Source of the DNA: Nematostella vectensis
Lineage: Eukaryota > Cnidaria > Anthozoa > Actiniaria > Edwardsiidae
Assembly: GCF_932526225.1 (NCBI RefSeq)
Contig: NC_064038.1
Span: 9,795,070 to 9,859,069, forward strand
DNA: 64,000 nt
Direction of reading: 5' to 3'
The translations under genes were made by a program, and so were the position numbers. The notes under the pieces are model-generated. The model saw only the letters and a list, made by a program, of their open reading frames with translations, made no database searches and had not been told where the DNA came from. Shown here piece by piece: positions 34,233 to 46,200 of the stretch (the first letter of the stretch is position 1; each line of letters starts with the position of its first letter).

Positions 34233-37200
34233 ATGGATAATGCAGAGTTGACGAAACCTCTACTAGCTGATATTGGTAAGATACGAGCTCACAAACAAAA
34301 TTATTTTATAAACTGTATTAGGGAAGCGCAAGGAGATGGAATAAGTGTATTTAACATTTAGATTATCCAAATAATGGTAGCGGATGATCGCAACGTGAAC
34401 TCGCGAATAATATCCGGGATCCTGAGACAAAGTGGTTCCAAGATTTCAATAAACTTTGCAAGTTTTTGGCAATAGGGACTATTTGCCAATTCTTATTGCT
34501 GTAAACAATAGGAACCGGTCGCTTTTCTATAGAGTTTATTTATAGACTATATTGTTTTCAATGAATTCCCTGCGAACTTGCTGTGAATGAATGCTGCTTT
34601 AGCATTTATTTCTTCGCTGTGTCTACTTGCACGGCTTCCGGTAAAGGAGGAAAAAAACTAGCTACACGGCTGTCCCCAGTTTTCTCGATTTTTAGCCTAA
34701 ATAAAAACACTTCCACGATTATTTAAAACAGCCAAGCGAGGATTTTTAGCCTGAAACGCTATGCAATAAGCGGCAATAAGCCCGCAAATGCTCGGCAAAG
34801 TATGAACGAAGCGTGGAGTTCGACATTTCATGCATTGTTCATTATTTGCCGAGCACTCGCATGTCGCCTTTTGCGAATTTTTTCAAGCTCGAAGCCATCG
34901 TTTGACGGTCCTAAATAACGGTGGGAGTCATAACTTGTCATTTTGGCTTAATGGAAAAAAGAAAAAAGAGAAGTGCATCTTTTTTCTCCTTGCACAGCTG
35001 TTATGGCAAAAACGTGTCGAACTCCACACTTCGTTCATACTGTGCCGAGCATTTGCGGGTCACTCAATGCACAGCTTTTCAAGCTAAAAAAAACATCTCT
35101 TGGCTGTTCTTAATAATCGTGGAAGTGTTTTAAAGCCAGAAACTTGTTATTTAGGCTAAAAATCGAGAAAATAGGAGACAGCCGTGCAGCTAGTTTTTTC
35201 CCCCTTTCGAAGCCGTGCAAGTAGACACAGCGTTATTTCTTGGTTTCTTGCTAGAAAGAAGCCTCTTTCTGCATGCAGGGAATAGCATTCAAGAACTGTT
35301 TTTCCTGTTTACCTCCGTAGTTATATAAATGAGATAATTCTAATTCAAGAGGACGTATTTTTCTATTGTCAAATTTTAAACTAATAGTCAAAATGTGATT
35401 ATTAATTGAGCTAGTCATGGGTCAACTGTGCCGAAGCATGTAGCGGTGGAAAATGCAAATACCAAGTGCCAATGCAGGGTCAAAACATTACTAGTAATTA
35501 TTTTATTATTAGTAAAACTACTAATGCAACGAGTCACGAGGCTCGTTGCATGAGTAAAAATCCCACGAGAAAAAGGCAAGACGAAACGATAGGGTAACAT
35601 CCTTTCATACATATGCTGTTCAACCCGGAAATAGAATGATGGTACTCGTCAAACCAATACCGGAAGCTATTTCATAACTTCGGCTTTCAAAATTCTCGCT
35701 GACAATTTGCAACTAGCTTCAGTCCGGCTTTAGTCATTCAAAGTCATCATCAAAGTTTTCATGGGTCAGCACTAAAATGTTCCGCAACAAACTGACTGAC
35801 TGACTGACTGAGTGAGTGACTGACTGACGGACGGACGGACTGAAGGACGAACGGACGGACTGAATGAATGAATGAATGAATGAATGAATGAATGAATGAA
35901 TGAATGAATGAATGAATGAATGAATGAATGAATAGATTCATGGGCCTTTTTGTAACCGAGTCGTGTTCCTTTTTGTAACTTTGTTCCTTTTTGTAACCAA
36001 GGTTTGGTTACGAAAGGGAACAGTGCTCCTTTTTGTAACATAGGCCAAGTTACAAAAAGGAGCATATGTTTCTTTTTGTAACCATGTGCTCCCTTTTGTA
36101 ACATTTGTGATCCTTTTTGTAACCTAAGCCAAGTTACAAAAAGGAGCACATGTTCCCTTTCGTAACTTTGGGTGTTCCTTTTGGTAACCTTAGAAAATAG
36201 GGCTAAATTCAGAAACTGAATTCTACAGTAAATATCCAAACCCTATTTAAACGACAAATAAAACATTTTATTCTTATCTCCTACATTGTATAAGTACATA
36301 TTAGTGTAACAATAAGTTGTAGAATAAGATTGATAATGTCGGTGCTCCATCATTGATATCATCAATAATACGCATGCGTAGTAACGCTCTTCATCAATAA
36401 TACGCAGCCAGTGACATCCTTGCTTCTATTTAATTCGCTGAATTTGTTTTTATTTAATGATATACACCGATACACATTTTTGTCGATTCATGAGCGTTTT
36501 AAACACTAAAATATTAAGGTTTACATCCCACATTGAGGGGAGCATGTAATTAAACAAGCAAGGCTCAATCGATAACGTCTTCCTCTCATTTTGAAGTCCA
36601 GACGACGTTTAAAGGTAAGTACCGCGTTTGCTTTCTTTATGGTGCCCCAACACCATGCGGCTGAAATGCTCTGGATATTTGTATGGGAGCCCCCCATAGC
36701 TCACTAGAATATCCAGTAACACATGTGAGGGGCAATAGGGCGATTTAGGCCCTAAAAAGGGACGCCTGTTGCGCAGGTTATGATTACTATGTTCTGTTTC
36801 TATCATAAGATGGCTAGCTGTGACCCAGTCAAAATGGAGAAATCATATAAAAGACAGAAACATCGCTGTCCAGTGCCTGCCTGTCAGAAAGAAGTGATTC
36901 ACCTCCCTCGCCATTTGATAACAGTGCACAAATGGAGCCGCGAAAAGGCATTAGAGGCACTGTCTGTGTTCGACCTTAGGGCAAAAAGAACGAAGTCAGA
37001 GGCTGTCCCAGAGCAAAGAGCCAAGCGGACTTACAAACGTCGGGTTTGTTCGTTCCCAGGGTGCAACCTGATCGTGCGAAGGTTGCACAACCACCTGAAT
37101 GCAAAACATAAGTTAAGTCGACACGACGAGAGATACAAACAGCTATTGAAAGAATCGCGATGGGAAGAGATAGGCGAAGATTTCCAGGAAGAGTGTGTAG

Positions 37201-40200
37201 TAGAGATCTCCTCTGACACCGAGTCCGAGCCCGAGCAAGAGCCCGATCCCCAAAGCCAGAGCCAAAGCAAGGGTAAGGGCCAAAGCCAAAGCAAGAGCAG
37301 TCAATCCAGTACAATGTCATCTAATGAAGAAGAAATGTGCCTCCAGGAAATCCATAGAAAATCCGAAAAAGCAAAAGCTATAATGAGAGGAGGTCAAGTA
37401 GATCAACACAAATACAGCTCAAGTGATGACGATAGTGATGAAGTTATCCCTTCGTCGCCGATTGGAAAGAAGAGGAGCATCTTTCTTAAGCGCGCGCTAG
37501 CCGATATTCACACCGACACTCCAAAGGTTATCAAGAAGAGAACAACTGGGGGATTGGCAGGAGAACAATCTTCACCGACACTATGGAAAGCAACTGCAGC
37601 AGGCAATAGCAAGAAAAAGGATGACTTATCAACGTCGAGCCCAGCAGAGGAGATAGAAGACAAAGACTACGAGCCAGATGGCGAAGATGAGGATGAAAAC
37701 GAAGATAATGAAGGTTGTAGTAATGATGATGAGGATAATGATATCGATGTTACCGATGAAGAAGATGAATTGATGATGAAGGCAGAAACGCTGATGAAAG
37801 ATGATGAAGGCAGAAACGATGACACAGATAAGATATTGGACGCATTTTTACAATGGCTTCAAGGTATCGATGGAGGTAGAAGAGAGTTGCGTACCGCTAA
37901 GCAATATGTTGCACAGGTTCACGCAATCATCAAGGATGATCCAGATGAGCTGCGCATCGACAGCATCCTGAATAAGAAGCATCTTCGAGACAAATGGTTA
38001 CAGAAATTGGAACGTAACAGGAAGCCAGGGACCTGCAAGGCATATCTAGGTTCATTATCAAGATTTCTCCGTTTCCTTGTTGTGGAAAAGTTAGAAGACC
38101 TAAAGCTAACAGAAGAGCATGTGACGAAGGTTAGAGTGCAAGTCCAAGAGTGGTCGGCTTCCTTTAAGAAGCCGTTCAAAGAAAGAAGATGGGAGAAGCA
38201 TCAAGAAGACCTAGAGAAACTCATAACCCCGGAGGACGTCCAGAAGTTTTCTAAGTCGGCTCCAGTAAGAGCGGCAATCTCGACACTGGGAAGATACATG
38301 GAAAAGGAAGGGTCCCCGGGTCAGACAGACTTTTGTACTGTCAGAGACCATCTCATCACTCGCCTATGCATCGAGAATGCATGTAGAGCTGGCCCGCTTC
38401 CAAATATGACTTTGCGGGATCTAGATAGAGCCACGAAAGATGGCGATGAAATGATTGTCACCATTTTGAAGCACAAGACATCTGCCTCGGCAGGCCCAGC
38501 CCATGTAGTGCTAAGTCCCACAGTCTTCACCTGGCTAAAGGCGTATGTAAAATACATGAGAAACAAGGTCAGCGGAGCAGGAACAGATCCCGATGAGAAG
38601 GTTTTCATCAGCTTCACAGCGAGTGAGATGACATCATCCATGATATCTGCTCAACTTAATTCGTTTTGGCAAAAGGCTGTCGAGAAGATTAGAGTAAATG
38701 CAGCTTCATTCCGTAAAGCAGCTGTTTCCGTGGTCCACGAAGAGCACCAACATCTGAGGAAGGACCTAGCCGACCTTATGGGACACAATCAAAAGACCGC
38801 CGAAAAACGTTAGGCAGAAGTCTAAGTCGGCTGCAAAAACCTCTCTGGCGCTCAGAAATATCATGTATGCGGAAGGGGCATCACATGTAGAAGCAAGTGA
38901 AGCCCTGCCTGTGAAGAATGGGGAAGCAGAAAAGTCTGGTCGTCACCACTGGACAGAGAAAGAAGAGGAGGCTATCCAAATGGCATTTAAGGATGCCATT
39001 GAAGAATGCAAGCTTCGGTTAGATGCCGTGAAGCAAGAAATACCCAAGCAACCCCTTCTGGCGCATATCGACGCCTTGAAGGTTTACGATAAAGTAAGGA
39101 GCTTGATGAGGAAAGAAAATACACAAGCGAGCCCTTGCCTCCCCACAGAGAAAATGTCCCAACAAGAGAAGATGGAAAGAATGTTGGGTCGGGAAGATGC
39201 TGAAGAATCATGCCTCAAGAGTAAGGGGTCTCAAGTATTTACAGATTTGCAGTCTAATCTCTGTCTGCGACTGTTTCATGATCTCCTACACAACAATAAC
39301 AGGATCGAGAGAAAAGCCTTGATGGAACGAGTCATGAGAGATGACGAGGCCAAGAAAGAGTTGTCTGCGTTTACTCCACAACAACTTGCTGACAAGGTGC
39401 GTGCAGAGCGCAACAAAGCTAAGAAGTCAAAGTAGTAGAAACAATCTAATGACCACTCCAGGCATTTTCAGCCGTTTTCAGCCATTTTCGCGTTTGTAGT
39501 AAGTTCAGTTGTTAAAAATGTTTGCGCAAGAGGATTCGAAGGATTCACTAAAATTGTTGTTAATGACTTGTTTGTTCATACGGAACACAGAGACATTATT
39601 ATATTTAAATGTATATAAAGGGGCGTTATTATACTTAAATGTATACACAGATACGTTATTATACTTAAATTTATACACAGAGACGTTATTATACTTAAAT
39701 GTATACACAGAGATGTTATTATACTTAAATGTATACAAAGAGGCGTTATTATACTTAAATGCATACACAGAGACGTTATCATACTTAAATGTATACACAG
39801 AGACGTTATGAGCAGCAACCGCAAGCGACATTATTAATAAAGCTGCCCTGTAAGGCTGTAATATGTTTCTATGAGTACACCCATCTCTGAGCACTTTCAA
39901 TCCATGTGTAGTTTGAGGAAAGACGAATAGCAGATTATGATTCCTTTAAGGCCAGTTTGAGTTATCCGCTTTCCTAGAGGCTGCTAAAAATTGCAAAAGT
40001 CAAGGAAATAGCGAAAACCTTATTTTGATACAGCACACGAATGATGCATTTTACCCAGTCTCCAAGAATCGTCATATCTCAGTCATTTTAATTCAAAGAG
40101 CTATTAAACTCAGGAAAAGCAAATACGAATAGCATCTGATGATTCTTGTTAGGCTTGCTTGTGTTATACGTCTTTCAAGAGGCTGCAAAGAAGCTGCAAA

Positions 40201-43200
40201 TATCGAAGCAATATAGCGGAGAATTCAAAATGTGCCTATTATCCTTGGAGATTTGACCAAAAAACTGAAACACAGAAAATGAAAATAGTAACAACTACTC
40301 TCTGAATCGAATGGTTGTCTATCCCTGCTTCAGTTTTTAGTTGTTTTACCATGATTTTAAACATAAATAAACCTAATTTTTCTGATAATTGTTACACTAA
40401 AAGAGACATGATTTTCGCGGTCGTTCCTTTTCGTAACCTGACATATATTTCAATAAAATATTATTGTGATCTCACATATATATTTCTTTGCTATGAACAA
40501 ACCTATAAAACATTATCAAACCTAGAATTGCATAGAAATAAAAATCTTTTTAAATAAAATACTTTTTATCCTGCACTGGTTATAGCACCCCAAAATGTTC
40601 CTTTTTGTAACATTTAAGCATTTTCAGCGGGTCCAGGAAAAAAATCAAAAAAGCAATTTCTTCTAAGTTCTTGCTTTACTTCTTGGATATGTTCCCCGCC
40701 AATATTTGATCTCTTTTATACATGCATAAGCAAAACGATCCACCGCTTCATTGGGTATTTATTTCAAATCTCTCGGGCCGGATAGAAACTGCCAAAATTT
40801 GAGTATTTTTGGATTCGCCTCTGAGGACAATTTCGCTCGAATTTTCTTTATAAATCATTTATATTTAGGTGAAATGTAACCAAATTTTGAGAGAATCTTA
40901 CTTAACTATCCTTCTATGCGTACAACGAGTTGAGGGGCCTCAAGCGGAAGAATTCGATCGATTTTACGCTTTTTTGTGAGGTGACTTTAACTGCGTTAAA
41001 TTTGAATCTTATGATTGGCACGGGTCCCCATAAAGTCCATTGGTCTGAGCACGGTCTTGAAGCCTCGAAAATTCTACGCAAATCAAAGCAGGTTAGGAAG
41101 CTAGGAGGGGTATGCTAAAGTCCAGATAGATGATATATCCCGACGATACAGCGTGATTTCGGTTTTTCTGTATTTTTGTTGGCTGAAACCTAAAGGGTGT
41201 TCCTTTTTGTAACATTTTGCTCTTTAACTTTAAATATCATCGCCAATTTTTAAGTTGGGTTTATTTAGTTTTCACCATCCAATATCTGCTTAAAAATCTT
41301 CCTATAGATATATTCGCTATGATTTAATGATGTTCCTGATTGAAAAGGGGTCAAGTTGAAAAAATGTTACGTAAGGGAACCACGATGAATCTGTGAATGA
41401 ATAAATTAATGTATGAATTAATGAATGGTTGAATGACTGCTGGTTGAATGAATGATTGAATGAGTGATTGAATGAATTAATTAAAACTTTTAGCCTAGAA
41501 TTGGGACTCAAATTCCAGAAAAAGACGTAAAATCTATACTACGAAGAAAAACAAAAAGCAAACAAATCACATATACAAGAGCAGTGTAAGTTCTACCATT
41601 AAACTTGTGTTTGATATTATCCTAGCTACTACAATTACATATAAGAATGAGACAGTTTATTTTTGCTGTAAATCTTGACATTCGCCGATAAAACATGTAG
41701 TTAGAAGTCAGGCGTAAACAGCAAATTTGGCTTGCTCTTCTCCTTTCCCCGAACTTAAATTACTGCAAGTTGACAAAAATAGTTTTGAAAACTCATACCG
41801 AAGAGAGCACCGCTTTATCTTATTATTTCCTTGTTTTCATATTTTGAGCTGGATTCGTGCCGTTTCCATTCATCAACCAAACTCTTAGTTATCTATTTCT
41901 ATGCTTCTCTACAAGATTTTCACCAAGCTTGGACAACAAGACAAGCTTCCATCGTGTCCCTGTTTTATTTCCCAAGTCGCAGGAAAACCCCTATAAACGT
42001 CTATATTTTAGATAAATCCGAGCGGGATTCACTGACCGCATCCGACATGTTGTTCAATTTGTGGAAATTTTTGCACTTCGCTGGTTTCTATTCGCTGCTC
42101 TTTGATTGGGTATTATCGTGCGCGCGTCGGATCTATCTGGCTTGTATAGCAAAGGAGGTTCAAAAATAGACAATAATACATAAAAAAGTCCTGATGCGTT
42201 CTAAAATGCAAAATCAAATTGTACCCATAGTAACAACCTTATTATTGCTATTGATTATTTTAGTGTAATTCTCTTCCTAATAATTCACCATGCTTCAAAC
42301 ACCGCTTCCGCTACTGGCTGCTTCTTCGTGGTTTCTCAACAATCATTATCTCCCTAATGTTCAAACGAAATCTGTAAGTTAGATATGATATTGATTTTTG
42401 TGACTATTCATAGAACTATCCTTGTAGCGAGGGAATGCATTTCATTGATGATCAAAGCCAGCAAGCTGAAGTATCTGAGTGAGCTTCTCTAATAGTGAGA
42501 AAAATATTAGAGGGAGATATTACTGTACTTCTTTGATTATTTAATAATATTTAGTAAATTTAATATTACTGAGCTTTGGTGCCTTGTGAAGTGACCTCAT
42601 CCGGTTGGAAACAATAAGGAGCGAACTAATCGGTTGGTAAGCATGTGGTGTCCAGATCCCGTGCTTTCTCACGGTTATCTACGAGCAAAGGAACCCCAAG
42701 TGAGAGAGGAAACTTTTTTTAAAATAAATCTCTAATGGTGACTATTTTTCAGACGATCATACCCATGACGTTCAAGTACCCTACACGACGGTTACCACAG
42801 GGTACCCGCATCTTGGCTTTCCCGACCCCTCCCCGGTGTTTAGCATCTCGCCCAACTTGTCTTTCACACAGATGGGAAATGCGGCAGAGGTTTACTTTAT
42901 GAACATCGATCAGAATACTGTCTTTGATAAGGTAAAAATCGTCCCTTGCTTCTCTTTGGAATAAAAGGGATGATAGTGATTGAAAGAGTGAAAGTCACGA
43001 TGATGGCGGTGATGGCAATGATGACGATGATGATAATTACCATGGCGGTGATGGTAATGATGATGGTGGTGATGATAACTACCATGGCGGTGATGGTAAT
43101 AATGATGGTGATTAAGAATGTAATGTTAGTGACAATGATGATGTTGTTGATGATGAATGGTGGTGATGATGATAATGATATTGGTGCTGTTTGTTAGGCT

Positions 43201-46200
43201 CTATTTCCAGCCGTCGCTAGGCCTTCTGGGCTCACAGAAACGACCTGGAAATCTAGCCTAGGAAACATGGGATAATAGGCGAATGAGCAAAAAAGTCACA
43301 GTTTAAAAATCATTTGTATCTCAGTTCGTGCATGTTACTAGCGAAACAGATTCATTATTTTTGAAGTAAGTGTCTATCCGTCTCAGCAAAAACTCAATTG
43401 TGATTTGGCATTTTCGAGAAATAGAATGCCTTACCATACCTCAAATATTCGCTTATTTTGTTTTTGTATGGTACGGTAAGGTAAATAACCTAAAACATTT
43501 ATTCACCAGGCTCACTTACACCATTTGCTGTTAATATTAACGGGAAAGGGACATTTATTTGTGCCAAAAGTTACATTGATAACGCGTTTTGTACGTTCAT
43601 CAACATCGCACGAAACATCCTTAGCGTGACTCGACATTCAATAACAATGATTGAATATGCGCGAACATTATATAACATCAACGGAAAAACAATAACGCAA
43701 TTGGGCATTCAATCGAATTAAACCAGAATTCTTTTGTGCACAATGGAAATTTAATTACACGTTTGGACAATCAGTAGCGTTTATTTCCAGTTATACGAAA
43801 TAAAAAATTCATTAGTGTTATTTACATGGACAACGACAATCAACAAGCTTTTTCAGACAATCATGCTTATCAATGGGTTATGATACAACGTTTGGCACAA
43901 ATGAATGTCCCTTTCCCGTTATTTAACAGCAAAAGGTATTAAGGTGTTGAAATTAAGTTTAATTGTTCAACATTACCATTCCAAGAACAGTATTGTTCCC
44001 CAAATACCGGATAAAACAGAAACAGACGATCACAAACATTCACATTCTTCCCTCTTTGCAATGGTTGAATTATTTTTCTCGTATCTTGTGTTTTAGGGGG
44101 TTAAAATGTTACTTTTAGAAGCTGTTTGAGGTGAAAATGACTTTCGAATTTCTTGTATTTTTCTGCTTTAGACCACTCAGATGTAAATAAAAGCGGGGGC
44201 GCTGTGTGCCGGTCTCGTTGTGACCATTCATTTCACCATTCATGTGCATAGGGTGGACAGCCTGTGGAAAGATCGTGTTTTATCGATGTTTTATCGATGT
44301 TTTATCGATGTTTTATCGATGTTTTATCGATGTTTTATCGATGTTTTATCGATGTTTTATCGATGTTTTATCAATGTTTTATCCCCCCCCCCCCCTTGGC
44401 AAAACCTAGTAGTAATGTACTAGGTTTTGCTTAGTAATTTTGTTTTAGTAATGTACTACCCATTAGGTAGTAATGATGGTCATATAAGGTTATGTCATAT
44501 ATGAATTATTATCAGGTCCAGTGTCGTAGAGGAGGCGTGGCTAAAATGCGCGTCCAGTTAGGACTCATTCGTATGATGTACGTGTCAAACGGAACTCAAA
44601 TCCTTCGCGTGCGCGTGTTTGTCTCTCGTGAAAGAGCCGCCGCCGAGTTACATGGTGACACGAATGGACCCGTGGAACTCCCTGTCATGATGGGCGAACA
44701 GCAGATGGACCGGGTAGGTAATATGGACCGGGTAGACGGTATATGGACCGTATAAACAATATGGACCGGGTAGACGGTATATGGACCAGGTAGGCAATAT
44801 GGACCGGGTAGAAGGTATATGGACCGGGTAGGCAGTATGGACTGGGTAGACGGCATATGGACCGGCTTAGCAGTGTGTGGACCGGGTAGGCAATATGGAC
44901 CAGACAGTATATGGACCGGGTTAGACGGTAATGGACTGGCTAGTCAATGGACCGGGAAAGCAATATGGCTATGTTTAGGGGATTATTGGACAGTTTGACG
45001 GTTAAAGGACCTGCTAGGCGACATTTTGTTGGTTAGCCGGTATATAGACCATCTAGGCAATGAATAAACTTGGTAGTAATATGGACCTGGTGAGCGGTAT
45101 ATTGACCGGTTAGATGGTATAGGCACCAAGTAGGCGGTATAAAAACCCGATTAGGCGGTATATGGACCGGCTAGGCAATGATGAAACAGGTGGCAATATA
45201 TAGACCGGATAGGCAGTGACTTTTACATTTTACTCTAGCAATACTTCTCCGTGAACTTGGACTCCGTGTACAATGGCCCCACGATGCCTGTGTACAAGCT
45301 AGCGAAAGTCGAGATGGGGGCGCGCAATCGGTTCCAGCTCTCCGTCCGACTGGAGCACCTCGACGGCAGTGTACAGGATTTTCCAAGTAAACCGTTCCTT
45401 ATACGCAGTAAGCCACGGGCCTTGCAAGCACAAGGAAGAAACAAACGCATCAGAATCGGTGAGTTAAACCACTTGCCTGGTATACTCAAAGACGAAACAA
45501 ACGCATCAGAATCGGTGAGCTAAACCACGGGCCTCGGAAACTCAAGGAAGAAACAAGCGCATCAGAACGGAACTATTTTTACGAGTTCTTGTTTAATTTC
45601 TTGTGACAATAGTTCATGATAGTATATTCAGATAGAGTGACACGGATGGTGACTTATTTGTTTCTTGCTGTTAAAGAACTTGATAGCGACACAGAAGCAG
45701 ACTCTGAAGAGGACCCTGAAGGTCACGAGCTGATAGACTACATCTTATCCGAGTCTTCCAACAGCCCTGACAGCGGCATGAGCGGAAGTGAGGGTGAGTA
45801 CAAGCTAGTCGGACGGACGGATGAACGGACAGACAGACGGACGGACGGGCAGACGGACAGTGTGATGAGAGACTGGTGGCCCATTGACCTTTTGCTAGAA
45901 AACAGCAAATAATGTCTCTAATAGAGTGGTTTTCATTAACCCGTGAAACAATGTGTGATAGTCAAAGGGTAATAGTCAGTAAAACACAAAAGAGAACTTT
46001 AGAATCAGACCACAATAAAGTTTAATACGCTAAAGTGTAGCTCACGGGCCAATGAAAATCACTTTATAGAGAGAGGAAAGTTTTACATACCTTTTTGTGC
46101 AATTCACAGTCTTTAATGTGGAGAGGTTTTTAAACCTCAGAGATTTGAGAATGACACTTACCAGTGCTCGAACCTTGGTCCTCTTTCTTGGCAGCTATCC

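Larger units (their letters stand above)
35935..41389. mobile_element. Crypton-like tyrosine-recombinase transposon
   Basis: About 5.4 kb between two GAAT microsatellites. The ends have short inverted similarity (ATTCAT, then TTTTTGTAAC-like on the left; ATTCAT, then TTACGTAAC-like on the reverse of the right). Both margins carry a 15-bp motif close to GTTCCTTTTTGTAAC, at least 16 times in all and in both orientations, outside the coding part. Inside lie the recombinase frames 36810-38813 and 38812-39435 and a 30-bp minisatellite. Element borders are inferred from these features; Cryptons generally lack long inverted repeats. It sits in intron 1 of the 34-48-kb gene. Confidence 0.65.

Noticed and set aside
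39505-39900. Repeat-peptide open frames on both strands
   Set aside because: They follow the 30-bp minisatellite, whose length is a multiple of three.
45459-45523. Extension of exon 4 through the second donor copy
   Set aside because: Using the second donor changes the exit phase and breaks the join to exon 5.
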